DNA from: Lachnospiraceae bacterium Zagget2
Lineage (GTDB): Bacteria > Bacillota > Clostridia > Lachnospirales > Lachnospiraceae
DNA length: 64,000 nt
Assembly: GCA_001941045.1 (NCBI GenBank)
Contig: MSHD01000035.1
Span: forward strand, 1-64,000
Direction of reading: 5' to 3'
In this document: piece by piece, positions 42,474-51,493 of the stretch
Numbering within the stretch: the stretch's first letter is position 1
Layout of the letters: every line of letters begins with the position of its first letter
The notes under the pieces: generated by a model
What the model saw: the letters and a program-made list of their open reading frames with translations, nothing else
What the model was told of the DNA's origin: nothing
The model's database searches: none
Position numbers and translations under genes: made by a program

Positions 42474-43013
42474 TCAGCCAAGCAGAAAACAGCTTGTGTA
42501 AGCGATCGTATCCGGCCCGTAATTGTAAGGGATCCCATTGTCCTTGCAGAGCTGGCTGACAAAAATACCATAAGATTCCACGGAAGAGACGCGTTTTTCC
42601 GGGAAGCGGCAGGGCGCATCCGGATACGCACAGTCCGCACAGATTGTGCAGCAGCCGGCTCCCAGGCTGAAGACATCGGAAAAATGCGCCCGCATCAGGT
42701 CCGCCGCCTTTGCAAAACATTTCTTATGCCGTTCCTCCGTCTCCATAATCCCTTCGAAATCCAGGCTGTCTTCGAGCTCGCCAACCGTCTGTACCAGAAT
42801 GCCCCAGCTATAGGGTGCAATCCTGTCCCTGCACTCTTCCAGAGTGCCGCAACCCGGCGGACATGCCCAGTTTTTTCCATACTGGCCGCAGGTATTTGCC
42901 TCACACATCTGACGCACCTCCGGAAGCAGCTCGATCGTTGCACAGTCAAGCCGCGTCAGGTGCGAGAATCCCGCCTCTCTGGCCAGTTTTTCCGCCTCTT
43001 CATATGTGCCCAT
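42474..43013 (-). CDS. DUF2284 cysteine-rich metal-binding protein
   Basis: This 179-aa protein has many conserved cysteines: CEANTCGQYGKNWACPPGCG near residue 35 and GAGCCTICADCAYPDAPCRF near residue 118. These are features of DUF2284 proteins, which look like iron-sulfur or metal-binding factors. It lies 2 nt downstream of the RACo-like activator gene. In such clusters it may help with electron transfer to, or assembly of, the corrinoid system. That role is inference. Confidence 0.85.
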   Translation of the reverse strand: MGTYEEAEKLAREAGFSHLTRLDCATIELLPEVRQMCEANTCGQYGKNWACPPGCGTLEECRDRIAPYSWGILVQTVGELEDSLDFEGIMETEERHKKCFAKAADLMRAHFSDVFSLGAGCCTICADCAYPDAPCRFPEKRVSSVESYGIFVSQLCKDNGIPYNYGPDTIAYTSCFLLG

Positions 43014-43015
43014 TT

Positions 43016-44509
43016 TCAGTCCTCCTGTTCCGGAAATTCCAGTTCATCGACATAAACATCCTGAAAATCCGCTTCTCGCGCGAGCTCTATGAATTCCACT
43101 TCGCGGGCGAGAATACGGCTCCGCTCATATTCGCTTTCATTCAACGCCGCTATTCTTGCGCCCTCGCCGGCGGCGTTTCCAACCGAAGTAATCCTGCCCC
43201 TGAGTTCCTCCGGAAGCATCCCGATGTCGCAGGCGCTCTCCGGGTCAAGATAATTTCCAAATGCACCGGCAATCAGCACCTCCTCGATGTCTCCCACTTC
43301 AATGCCTTTTTTCGTGCAGAGAATCCGGATTCCCGCAGCAATGGCCGCCTTTGCGAGCTGCAGTTCGCGGATATCCTGCTGAAGCAGCGATACATTTTCT
43401 GTAAAATGCCAGTCAGCCTCCATCCTTCCGCTCTCATCAACCGTACCATTTTTCAGCAGGCATGCCGCCGCGTCCAGCAGGCCGGATCCGCAGATCCCTA
43501 TCGGCTCCCCTTCGCCAATCACATGCCAGGTCATATGGCTCCCACCGTCCAGATACACATGATCGATCGCGCCGGTACTGCCGCGCATACCGCAGCTGAT
43601 CTTCGCGCCCTCGAAGGCCGGTCCCGCCGCCGTGGAGCAGGCTGTCAGTCCCGTCGCCCGGTTTCCGAGCACCATCTCTCCGTTCGTGCCAATATCGATC
43701 ATCAGCGTCATCTTCTCACGCTCTTCCATATGGGTCGCCAGAATACAGCCCACCGTATCCGCCCCGACGAAACCTCCGATATTGGGAAGCCAGCTGAGCT
43801 TCGCCGCAGGATGCGCCTGCATCCCCAGCTCCCGTGCAGAATATGTGACCGCATCCTTCACCTTCGGCTCATACGGTGCAAGCACCAGAGAGTCCACCGG
43901 GATCTCCAGAAACAGATGATGCATACAGCTGTTTCCGACCATAACGATGCGCACAACATCCTCCTGTGTTCCTCCGCATTCCTTCGCCAGCTCACGGATC
44001 ATCTCGCCCACCAGCCGCCGGATGCAGGAACTGAGGGCTTCCGCGCCGTGTTCCATCGCGTAACTGGCGCGCATAACTACATCTGCGCCATACTGTCGCT
44101 GTGGGTTCAGCATGCTCCGCACCGCGAGCGTCTCTCCGGTCTTCCCGTCAAGCAGATAGACTACCACAGAAGTTGACCCCAGATCCACGGCAGCCAGGAA
44201 CGGACGTTCCACATCCTCCGGAAGCTCTCCCGGCGCCAGTTCCACCCGGCTTTTTGCTCCCTCTGTCAGGATCTGGTTCGCCCCTTCTTTTCCGGCGCCT
44301 GTGTCTACATTCATGGCCTTTGTGACCAGAACCTGGCAGGCTGCCAGGGACACACCGTCCACCAGAACCCTGCATTTTCCGCATTTCTCGTTTCCGCCGC
44401 AGGGAGCGTCCGGCGTAAGCCCCGCCAGACGCTCCGCCTCAAGAAGGGGCACCCCTTCTTCGGCATCATATACAATATTTTCTCTGATAAATGTAACCGG
44501 ATACTTCAT
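43016..44509 (-). CDS. RACo-like corrinoid protein activator (ASKHA, 2Fe-2S)
   Basis: This 497-aa protein starts with a plant-type 2Fe-2S ferredoxin domain (PCGGNEKCGKCRVLVDG...AAC), followed by a linker and an ASKHA ATPase domain (AAVDLGSTSVVVYLLDGKTG; TLMIDIGTNGEMVLGNRATG; AGAFGNYLDPESA). RACo-type proteins use ATP to reduce inactive Co(II) corrinoid proteins to the active Co(I) form. The corrinoid protein is at 39161. The start is moved to MKYPVTF (44509), which has GGGGAAGG upstream. Confidence 0.92.
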   Translation of the reverse strand: MKYPVTFIRENIVYDAEEGVPLLEAERLAGLTPDAPCGGNEKCGKCRVLVDGVSLAACQVLVTKAMNVDTGAGKEGANQILTEGAKSRVELAPGELPEDVERPFLAAVDLGSTSVVVYLLDGKTGETLAVRSMLNPQRQYGADVVMRASYAMEHGAEALSSCIRRLVGEMIRELAKECGGTQEDVVRIVMVGNSCMHHLFLEIPVDSLVLAPYEPKVKDAVTYSARELGMQAHPAAKLSWLPNIGGFVGADTVGCILATHMEEREKMTLMIDIGTNGEMVLGNRATGLTACSTAAGPAFEGAKISCGMRGSTGAIDHVYLDGGSHMTWHVIGEGEPIGICGSGLLDAAACLLKNGTVDESGRMEADWHFTENVSLLQQDIRELQLAKAAIAAGIRILCTKKGIEVGDIEEVLIAGAFGNYLDPESACDIGMLPEELRGRITSVGNAAGEGARIAALNESEYERSRILAREVEFIELAREADFQDVYVDELEFPEQED

Positions 44510-44565
44510 CTGAACCTTCCCCTTCATACATCCAGTATACTGTCATCGCCAGAGGCACCCGTCCT

Positions 44566-46014
44566 CTACCGCAGTTCCCGCAACGTCCCCAGCAGCAGCT
44601 CCCAGAACCTCTGCACCGAAGAAATGATAAGTTCCTCTCTCGTCGAGTGAATATTGTTGATCTGCGGGCCGAAGGACACCGCATCGAGCTCCGGAATCTT
44701 CGAAGCAAAGAGGCCGCATTCCAACCCGGCGTGGACGCCCTCCACGCGCGGCTCCCTGCCGAAAAGCTGCCGGTAAACGCCGCACATCACATTGCGAAGC
44801 TTCGACTCCGGACGATACTCCCAGCCCGGGTAATCGCCGGTAAACTCTACCGTTGCTCCGAGTGACTCCATCGCCAGCCTGATTCTTGCGCACAGATCCT
44901 TTTTCTCCTGTTCAACCGAGCTGCGCACACTGATCAGGAGCTCCAGACTATCCTCTTTCGTCCGTAAGACGCCGAAATTGGAGGATGTCTGCACGATATC
45001 CGGGTTTTCCCGGCTCCTGCAGTCTATACCATTCGGTACGAAGCGAAGCAGCAAAAGTGCCTTCCTCGTTGAACTATCCGTCAGAACGCTGCGCTTCCGA
45101 AGCTCCCCGACCGTTATCTCAAGCCGCATATTCGGGTCAGTCTCCTTATATTTTTCCTGTCTTCCCGCGAAAACATTTCTCAGGAAACTCTCTGCCGCGG
45201 CGATATCCTCCTCTTTCAATGCGATGTGCGCTTCCGCTGACGCGGCGATCGCATTGTCCGCCTCACCGCCGCTCATGGAAATCAGGCCGATCCCTGTTTT
45301 CTCACTCAGGCCGGACAGAAGGTAGCTGAGCAGAATATTCGCATTCGCGCTTCTCTTATGAATCTCTGTTCCGGAATGCCCGCCACTCAGGCCGCTGATC
45401 CGGACCTGCAGTGCGGCGCTCTCGAGCTCCTCTGTCTCATACGGCAGATGACAGAGAACCGTTACGCCGCCGGCACAGCTCACCGTAAAAACGCCTTCCT
45501 CCTCCGAATCCATATTCAGCAGCATATGGCCCTTCAGGTCAGAGACATCAAGCATGGTCGCTCCCAGCATACCGATCTCCTCGTCGGTGGTGAAAACCAC
45601 CTCGAGCGACGGATGTGGGATACTGTCATCGTCCAGTATCGCCAGCGCGCAGGCCAACGCTATCCCGTCGTCTCCGCCCAGGGAAGTTCCCTTCGCTGAA
45701 ATGCTGTCGCCGTTGACCTCCAGATCCAGTCCTTCCTTCAGCAGATTCTTTTCCACGCCCGCTTCCTTCACAGCGACCATATCCATATGGCCCTGCAGAA
45801 TGACCGGCTCCGCGGCCTCATATCCCGCAGATGCATCCTTTCTGATGATCACATTGCCCGCCTCGTCGCGCCGGCAGTCAAGATTACGCTCCCGCGCAAA
45901 GGAAACAAGATAATCGCTGATTTCCTTCGTAAGAAGAGAGACGCGTGGAATCCCACTGATCTCTTCGAAATAATGAAAGACCTTCTCGGGTTGTATTTGA
46001 TTCAAAACAGCCAT
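44566..46014 (-). CDS. pepD: Aminoacyl-histidine dipeptidase (M20C)
   Basis: This 482-aa metallopeptidase has VILQGHMDMVAVKE (zinc His-x-Asp), SLGGDDGIALACALAIL, VFTTDEEIGMLGA (catalytic Glu) and HAGLECGLFASKIP near the C-terminus. That is the full M20C set. PepD enzymes cleave a broad range of dipeptides such as Xaa-His. It is a cytoplasmic enzyme. It follows the histidine kinase gene by 17 nt and has no obvious link to it. Confidence 0.95.
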   Translation of the reverse strand: MAVLNQIQPEKVFHYFEEISGIPRVSLLTKEISDYLVSFARERNLDCRRDEAGNVIIRKDASAGYEAAEPVILQGHMDMVAVKEAGVEKNLLKEGLDLEVNGDSISAKGTSLGGDDGIALACALAILDDDSIPHPSLEVVFTTDEEIGMLGATMLDVSDLKGHMLLNMDSEEEGVFTVSCAGGVTVLCHLPYETEELESAALQVRISGLSGGHSGTEIHKRSANANILLSYLLSGLSEKTGIGLISMSGGEADNAIAASAEAHIALKEEDIAAAESFLRNVFAGRQEKYKETDPNMRLEITVGELRKRSVLTDSSTRKALLLLRFVPNGIDCRSRENPDIVQTSSNFGVLRTKEDSLELLISVRSSVEQEKKDLCARIRLAMESLGATVEFTGDYPGWEYRPESKLRNVMCGVYRQLFGREPRVEGVHAGLECGLFASKIPELDAVSFGPQINNIHSTREELIISSVQRFWELLLGTLRELR

Positions 46015-46031
46015 TTTTTTACTCCCTTTTT

Positions 46032-47504
46032 TTAATTTCCGTCGTCCAGCTCAAACCAGAATTCGACGCCGTTTTCATAGTTTACTGCTCCATAGCACTG
46101 GTGAATAGACTCCATAATTGCCTTCACAATCGAGAGACCCACGCCGCTGCCGCCATACTCGCGCGTCCGCGCCTTGTCCACCTTGTAGAACTTATCCCAG
46201 ATTCGCTCAAGATCCTCCTCCGGAATTGGTTTCCCTGTGTTGAACACACCGGTGCGGACATGACCTTCCCTCCTCTCGAGCGTGATTTTGATGGTCTTAT
46301 CTCCGTCCACATGATTCAGAGCGTTGCTGATGTAATTATTCAGCACCTGCTCTATCTTGAACTCGTTCCCCCAGGCATAGACCGGTTCCGGCGCGTTGAA
46401 AACCAGCCATACGCCTTTCTGTTCGAAGAGAATCTGCATGGCCTGCAGCATGGTATGGATCATGCCTGCCAGGTCAAAGCGTTCCATTGCCATATCTTCA
46501 TCCCCGAATTCGAGCTCATTCAGTGTCATCAGGTTCTTCACAAGACGGTTCATTCTTCCCGCCTCGTCCATGATGACATCACAGTAAAATTCCCGGCTCT
46601 CCGCGTCGTCGTTGACACATTCCTGCAGTCCCTCCGCATAACCCTGGATCAATGCAATCGGCGTCTTCAGCTCGTGCGAAACATTGGAGAGAAATTCCTT
46701 GCGCATCCGGTCTGTCTGGTCCTTCTGCTCAATATCCCTCTGCAACTCGTTGTTCGCCGTCTTGAGTTCCGAGATGGTACGCTCCAGCGCCTCGGAAAGC
46801 CGGTTCATATTTCTGCCAAGCAGCTCCAGCTCCTCGTCTTTTCCTTCGGAGAACTTTACACTGAAATCAAGCCCGCTCATACGCTCCGACAGTCTGGCAG
46901 CCTCGAGGATCGGCTCCGATATCTTCCGGGAAACCAGATAGATGATAAAGGAGCCGATGACCAGTACAATGCACCCGACGTAGACCAGAAACTGATTCGC
47001 CAGCTGGACGCTCTCACGCAAAGGTTCCACCGCCGTGCGAATGGCAAAGATCTCTCCCTGATCAAGCGTGCCGACGATCTTCAGATAACCGCCGCCTGGC
47101 GAATCTGCCGTAACACTGACCTGATAATTGTCGTTTTCCTCCAGAATCCTGACATTATCCGATTCAGCGCCCAGCACATACTCATAGAGCTCTCTCTGCA
47201 GCTCCGCGGAGTCACGGACGGTCGTGAGCATGGCTTTGCCATCCGCGCCCATGACGAACAGGCTGATCGTGTTTGCCTCGCATATATCGTTGAGTTCATC
47301 CACGAAATCTTCATCCGTCAATCTCTCCGCCGCCGACGCGCTGTCCAGATACTCGTACGTTTCTTTGAGCGATGTCTGCTTATTCCGAATATAGTAGTTC
47401 TCCAGGAAAAAGGTATTGACGAGCAGGCACGCGATCAGCGCTGCAGTCAGTACCAGCGAAAATATGACGGTCATCCTTGTCCGGATCGAATGCTTTCTCT
47501 TCAT
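46032..47504 (-). CDS. HAMP-domain sensor histidine kinase
   Basis: This 490-aa protein has two membrane segments (about residues 10-30 and 172-192) flanking an extracytoplasmic sensor, a HAMP domain, HisKA (FLSNVSHELKTPIALIQGYA, phospho-His) and a HATPase (NNYISNALNHVDGD; GGSGVGLSIVKAIMES). Structure is of a classic two-component kinase. No response regulator gene lies next to it in this window. It is downstream of an ABC transporter operon on the same strand, which may mean co-control. The signal is unknown. Confidence 0.93.
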   Translation of the reverse strand: MKRKHSIRTRMTVIFSLVLTAALIACLLVNTFFLENYYIRNKQTSLKETYEYLDSASAAERLTDEDFVDELNDICEANTISLFVMGADGKAMLTTVRDSAELQRELYEYVLGAESDNVRILEENDNYQVSVTADSPGGGYLKIVGTLDQGEIFAIRTAVEPLRESVQLANQFLVYVGCIVLVIGSFIIYLVSRKISEPILEAARLSERMSGLDFSVKFSEGKDEELELLGRNMNRLSEALERTISELKTANNELQRDIEQKDQTDRMRKEFLSNVSHELKTPIALIQGYAEGLQECVNDDAESREFYCDVIMDEAGRMNRLVKNLMTLNELEFGDEDMAMERFDLAGMIHTMLQAMQILFEQKGVWLVFNAPEPVYAWGNEFKIEQVLNNYISNALNHVDGDKTIKITLERREGHVRTGVFNTGKPIPEEDLERIWDKFYKVDKARTREYGGSGVGLSIVKAIMESIHQCYGAVNYENGVEFWFELDDGN

Positions 47505-47601
47505 AGCCTACGCCCTTATATATACACAGAGGCGGAGCACCGCGGCGCTCCGCCCCATACTCTGATGTTATTCTAACACATCAGCGGAAAACTTACAAAA
47601 A

Positions 47602-48672
47602 CTATTTTGCCCGAATCTCCTGTCTCATAAAACAAACATAAGAACCGGTGAAAGTTGCAAGCATCAGCGCAATCAGACCGGCCAGATGCGGCCACACCAG
47701 CAGCACACTCTGCCAGAAGCCAAGATAACCGCTGATTGCTCCGTCGAGCGACTGCATTGTCACCACATTTACAGAACGCACGCTTGGATTCATGATGGTT
47801 GTCACCGCCTCACTGTAAAGATAATACGGAGAAATCCGGTTCAGATTCAAATCGAGCGCGTAGTTCGCGTAGGAATTATAAAGCTGCTGCATCTGCGTGT
47901 TCACCGGATAAACAATTCCCGCGATCATTGATGCGACCAGACTCATGAACAGGGAAAAGAAAATCCACAGTCCGATCGAGGCCATCGCTGAGGTCGCAGC
48001 GTTATTGCAGACCACCGAAAACAGCAGGGACAAGCCCAGCCAGAAGCAGATGTAAATCACCGTAAACAGTAAAAATACGAAAATCCGCGCTACTTCCTCG
48101 ACTGTCGGCGGAAAGCCGATCACAATCAGCCCGATCGCCCCGATGGAAATACCCATGACGAAGACCATCACCGTGATGAGAGAAGCTCCCGCGAGAAACT
48201 TTCCATTAATAATAGAATCCCGGTAGATTGGCTGCGCCGCGATCCGGTAAAGCGTCCGGTCTGATTTCTCGCCGCTGATCCCATCGAAACCGAGGATAAT
48301 GCCTACGAAGGGTCCCAGCAGTGCAATAAACGACAGGAACGACGGAATGGAGTTTCCGCTTGTCGTATACATGCTCAGGAAGAGATACTCCGAAGTCGAA
48401 TCAGACAGGCCCGAAATCGCCCCATACAGGCTGGCATAGCTTGTGATGAGCACAAGTATCAGAATCATCTGAAATTTCCGGCTGCGGATATGATCCATCA
48501 TCTCTTTTTCATACAGGGCTTTCAGCCCCACCGCCTGCTGCGGCGCATATTTCTGCGCGAATTTTCTAAGCGCGTTTTCCAAAGATTCTGGGAGCACGCT
48601 TTTTCTCTCTTTCGGTTGCTGCGGCGCGCTCTCCTTCTTCGGCCTGTTCAAAATACCTGCTGTAGATTTCAT
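47602..48672 (-). CDS. ABC-2 type transporter permease
   Basis: This 356-aa protein has a cytoplasmic N-terminus, then LYEKEMMDHIRSRKFQMILI and six membrane segments with a large loop, as in NosY/NatB-type ABC-2 permeases. It overlaps the ATPase gene by about 107 nt, an unusually long real overlap, with its AAAGGAGGAG ribosome-binding site inside the ATPase frame. The transported substrate is not known. Confidence 0.88.
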   Translation of the reverse strand: MKSTAGILNRPKKESAPQQPKERKSVLPESLENALRKFAQKYAPQQAVGLKALYEKEMMDHIRSRKFQMILILVLITSYASLYGAISGLSDSTSEYLFLSMYTTSGNSIPSFLSFIALLGPFVGIILGFDGISGEKSDRTLYRIAAQPIYRDSIINGKFLAGASLITVMVFVMGISIGAIGLIVIGFPPTVEEVARIFVFLLFTVIYICFWLGLSLLFSVVCNNAATSAMASIGLWIFFSLFMSLVASMIAGIVYPVNTQMQQLYNSYANYALDLNLNRISPYYLYSEAVTTIMNPSVRSVNVVTMQSLDGAISGYLGFWQSVLLVWPHLAGLIALMLATFTGSYVCFMRQEIRAK

Positions 48673-49573
48673 CAAGATCTCCTCCTTTCTGACGAAGCTG
48701 GAGCACGGTATAGCCGTTGGCCGCCAGCAGAAGCGTCGCTTTCTTTCTGATATCCGAGCCGGAGCGCACGAGAATCAGATCATTTTCACGCTCCACGGAG
48801 GTCGCCCCCTCCATACCGCCAAGCAGCTGCATCAGCGCTTCATTGTCCGGCTCTGCCGCAAGCTCCAGCGTATATTTCCCCGCGCGTTCCATTCTCTGGC
48901 CGAGCTCACGGATCGTACCGCAGGCGATCAGTTTCCCTTCCACAAAGATACCGACGCGGTCACAGACCTGCTGAATCTGATAGAGCTGATGAGAGGAAAT
49001 CAGGATCGTCCTGCCATCCTGCTCCGCCAGTTCACGGATGAGCCGAAGCAGATCACGCATGCCCTGCGGGTCAATGCCGAGCGTTGGCTCATCCATGATG
49101 ATGACCTCCGGATCTTTCATCAGGACATCTGCGATGCCAAGACGCTGCTTCATACCTCTCGAGTAAGTGCCCGTCTTCTTATCCGCCGCCTCCGTCATGC
49201 CGACGCGCTCAAGCAATTCATCTGCCCGTCTTTCTATCTCTTCTTTTTCGAGGCCGTTCAGCCGTCCGGTAAAATACAGATTCTCTCTGCCGGTCATGTC
49301 GGTATAAAATCCAACGTTGTCCGGGAGGTAACCGACCATTCTCTTGACATCGATCGGATCTCTCGTACAGTCCTTCTCTCTGATCGTCGCCTGACCGGAT
49401 GTGGGATCTGTCAGGCCGAGAAGCATCAGAGTCGTAGTCGTCTTTCCGGCGCCGTTCGGGCCCAGAAGTCCGAACACCTCACCCTTACGAATGGACAGGT
49501 TCAGATGATCGACCGCTATTTTCTCGCCGTAGGCCTTGGTCAGGCCACGGATTTCAATCATATTTTCTTTCAT
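48566..49573 (-). CDS. ABC transporter ATP-binding protein
   Basis: This 335-aa protein has Walker A GLLGPNGAGKTTTTLMLLGL, the signature TYSRGMKQRLGIADVLMKDP and Walker B EVIIMDEPTLGID. The C-terminal 100 residues are an accessory region. It powers the ABC-2 permease encoded next. The NEW3-domain protein gene lies 15 nt upstream, so the three form one operon. Confidence 0.95.
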   Translation of the reverse strand: MKENMIEIRGLTKAYGEKIAVDHLNLSIRKGEVFGLLGPNGAGKTTTTLMLLGLTDPTSGQATIREKDCTRDPIDVKRMVGYLPDNVGFYTDMTGRENLYFTGRLNGLEKEEIERRADELLERVGMTEAADKKTGTYSRGMKQRLGIADVLMKDPEVIIMDEPTLGIDPQGMRDLLRLIRELAEQDGRTILISSHQLYQIQQVCDRVGIFVEGKLIACGTIRELGQRMERAGKYTLELAAEPDNEALMQLLGGMEGATSVERENDLILVRSGSDIRKKATLLLAANGYTVLQLRQKGGDLDEIYSRYFEQAEEGERAAATEREKKRAPRIFGKRA

Positions 49574-49588
49574 GGCCGCCTCCGTCCG

Positions 49589-50764
49589 TTAACGCCTTCC
49601 ATATTTATCAAAGATAATGCTCACGCCGAGAAGCAGGGCGATGATAAGCAGCACCGCGACGATACCCCAGATCGTCTGTGTCTTCACGGATACACGGAAC
49701 TCCGCAGAATCAGAAGCTTCCGAGCAGCTCGCCGTGATTGTCGTCACATAATCGCCCGTCATGGCGGAATCACTCGGCGTCACATGCATGGTCACTTCCA
49801 CTGTCGCGCCTGCCTCCAGCGTCTCAATTGTGGAGGTCTCAAAACTCACGGTCCAGTCGCTGGGCGCGGAGGATGTCAGATTGATGTTCTCCAGATCCAC
49901 ATTGCTGTTGTTCGTAACCGTCAGCGTCACGTCAGACTCCTTGTTGACGTGTGCGTCAAAACTCAAAAGCCCGCTGGACGTAGAGAGCGTCAGGGAATAG
50001 GTACCGGTAATCGTAATCGACAGATCCTCACTTAAGGTGTCCACCGAGGAAGCCGCCGTGACCGGAATCGTGAAGGTACCGGCCTCAACATTTTCCGGCG
50101 GTGTCACAGAAATCGTAATGCTCTCACTGCTGCCGGCGGCCACTTCGATGCTCGCCACCTGTGTGGACTCGCTGCTCGGCGTGAAGCTCACCTGCCAGCC
50201 GGCGTCCGACTTCGAGGACAGACTGTAAGTCAGGTCTTCTGAGCTGTTGTTCGTCAGCGTTGCGTCAAAGCTGAAGCTTGTGCCGGATGCGCCCTCCTGC
50301 TCAGGATAGTCGATGTCCAGACTACTCTGGCCATATTCAATCTCTTCCACCGTGAAAGTCAGGGTCTGTGAATCGGTCACACCTGTATCGGTCGTAGCCT
50401 GAACCTCAATTGTGTAAGTACCCTCGGATGTATCCTCCGGCACCATCACATAGAAGCTGAAATCTTCTTCCGTGCCGTCCTGCACATGAATCTGGCTGAC
50501 CGTTGTGCTGTCGCCGCTGAAATAATAGGCCCAGCCGTCCGGCATGGTTGCGATACTGAGCGAAGCGTCAACATTGCTTCCCGTATTGTTCTCTACATAC
50601 ATCGTAATACTCTGCGTGTCACCGGCCTCCACAGAGATGCCCGGATAGGTCGTGTAGAGCTCGAAGCCGCTGGCTGCGGAAGCCGTCATGGATGTAACCG
50701 GCGCCACTGCCGTCAGAAAGAGCAGCATAAGTGCTGCGGTCATGGAAAAGATTCGCTTTTTCAT
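49589..50764 (-). CDS. Secreted NEW3-domain membrane protein of ABC operon
   Basis: This 391-aa protein has a signal peptide (MKKRIFSMTAALMLLFLTAV...ASAA), three NEW3/Ig-like beta domains of about 100 residues each with the xxSxPxxWxxxF pattern (PDGWAYYFSG, DAGWQVSFTP, PSDWTVSFET), and a C-terminal membrane anchor followed by KYGRR. Such proteins are often encoded with NosF/NosY-type ABC systems and may act as an external partner. Its specific role is unknown. Confidence 0.88.
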   Translation of the reverse strand: MKKRIFSMTAALMLLFLTAVAPVTSMTASAASGFELYTTYPGISVEAGDTQSITMYVENNTGSNVDASLSIATMPDGWAYYFSGDSTTVSQIHVQDGTEEDFSFYVMVPEDTSEGTYTIEVQATTDTGVTDSQTLTFTVEEIEYGQSSLDIDYPEQEGASGTSFSFDATLTNNSSEDLTYSLSSKSDAGWQVSFTPSSESTQVASIEVAAGSSESITISVTPPENVEAGTFTIPVTAASSVDTLSEDLSITITGTYSLTLSTSSGLLSFDAHVNKESDVTLTVTNNSNVDLENINLTSSAPSDWTVSFETSTIETLEAGATVEVTMHVTPSDSAMTGDYVTTITASCSEASDSAEFRVSVKTQTIWGIVAVLLIIALLLGVSIIFDKYGRR

Positions 50765-50944
50765 AATAATAATTCTTCCTTTCTAATTCCTCTAAGATGT
50801 ATCCAGTTTAAGAATAATTTATGTTCTTTTCTTGAAAGGATTGTGAAAATTCTGTGTCGCAGAATTTTCATCTTTTTATTGCGTCCCTTCCAATTTCGTG
50901 TCATGATAAGAGAAACAAATACACTCCGCAGGAGGGACAAGAGT

Positions 50945-51328
50945 ATGATCGATTTTTCACAGGACACCGTATTCAATTTAAGACCAACCGACGAGAAAAA
51001 TATCCGCAGAGACGTCAAAAATCTCTACATCCCCAGCGAAGAGACCATCGGCGTGTTTAAAACCATCCGCGACCAGGTCGTCTTCACAAACAAGCGCATC
51101 ATCACGATTGACGTACAGGGCGTCACCGGTATGAGAAAAGACTACTGCTCCCTGCCCTATTCGAAAATCCAGTATTATTGCATCCAGACACCCGGCTTTG
51201 CCGAGATCATCTCGGACTGCGAGCTGATGCTGTTTTTCGCGAACGGCATGAAAGTCATTTTCGAATTCAAGGGAAACTGCGATATTCTCGCGATCGGACG
51301 CTGCATCTCAGAATACGCGCTGGGATGA
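50945..51328 (+). CDS. Bacterial PH-domain protein
   Basis: This 127-aa protein matches the bacterial PH fold: EETIGVFKTIRDQVVFTNKR, IITIDVQGVTGMRKDYCSLP and YSKIQYYCIQTPGFAEIISD, with a C-terminal helix (NCDILAIGRCISEYALG). The start at 50945 follows GGAGGGACAAGAGT; the track ORF starts much further upstream without support. Function is not known; PH-like proteins of this sort are usually small cytoplasmic proteins. Confidence 0.85.
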   Translation: MIDFSQDTVFNLRPTDEKNIRRDVKNLYIPSEETIGVFKTIRDQVVFTNKRIITIDVQGVTGMRKDYCSLPYSKIQYYCIQTPGFAEIISDCELMLFFANGMKVIFEFKGNCDILAIGRCISEYALG

Positions 51329-51409
51329 AAAATCTGCAAAAGGAGAAACGAATCATAAAATTCAAGGATCTGGTAATAATTTCACAATCATCTATTCCAT
51401 AGTACGAAA

Positions 51410-51454
51410 ACACGCCCTGTGACTCAAGAATCATCCTTCAGTCCCAGAGCGTGT
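51410..51454. terminator. Hairpin between convergent PH and transporter genes
   Basis: The inverted repeat ACACGCCCTGTGACT...AGTCCCAGAGCGTGT is followed by TCTTTACGTTCT on the plus strand and by TTTTCG on the minus strand. It lies between the converging PH-domain and SLC13-type genes and may end both transcripts. Confidence 0.6.
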
Positions 51455-51493
51455 CTTTACGTTCTCCATTGAATATAAGACTCTTATGCTTAT

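Noticed and set aside
42815-44176. 453-aa ORF on the plus strand
   Set aside because: It is antisense to the RACo-like gene, which has clear ferredoxin and ASKHA motifs.
46101-47576. 491-aa ORF on the plus strand
   Set aside because: It is antisense to the histidine kinase gene.
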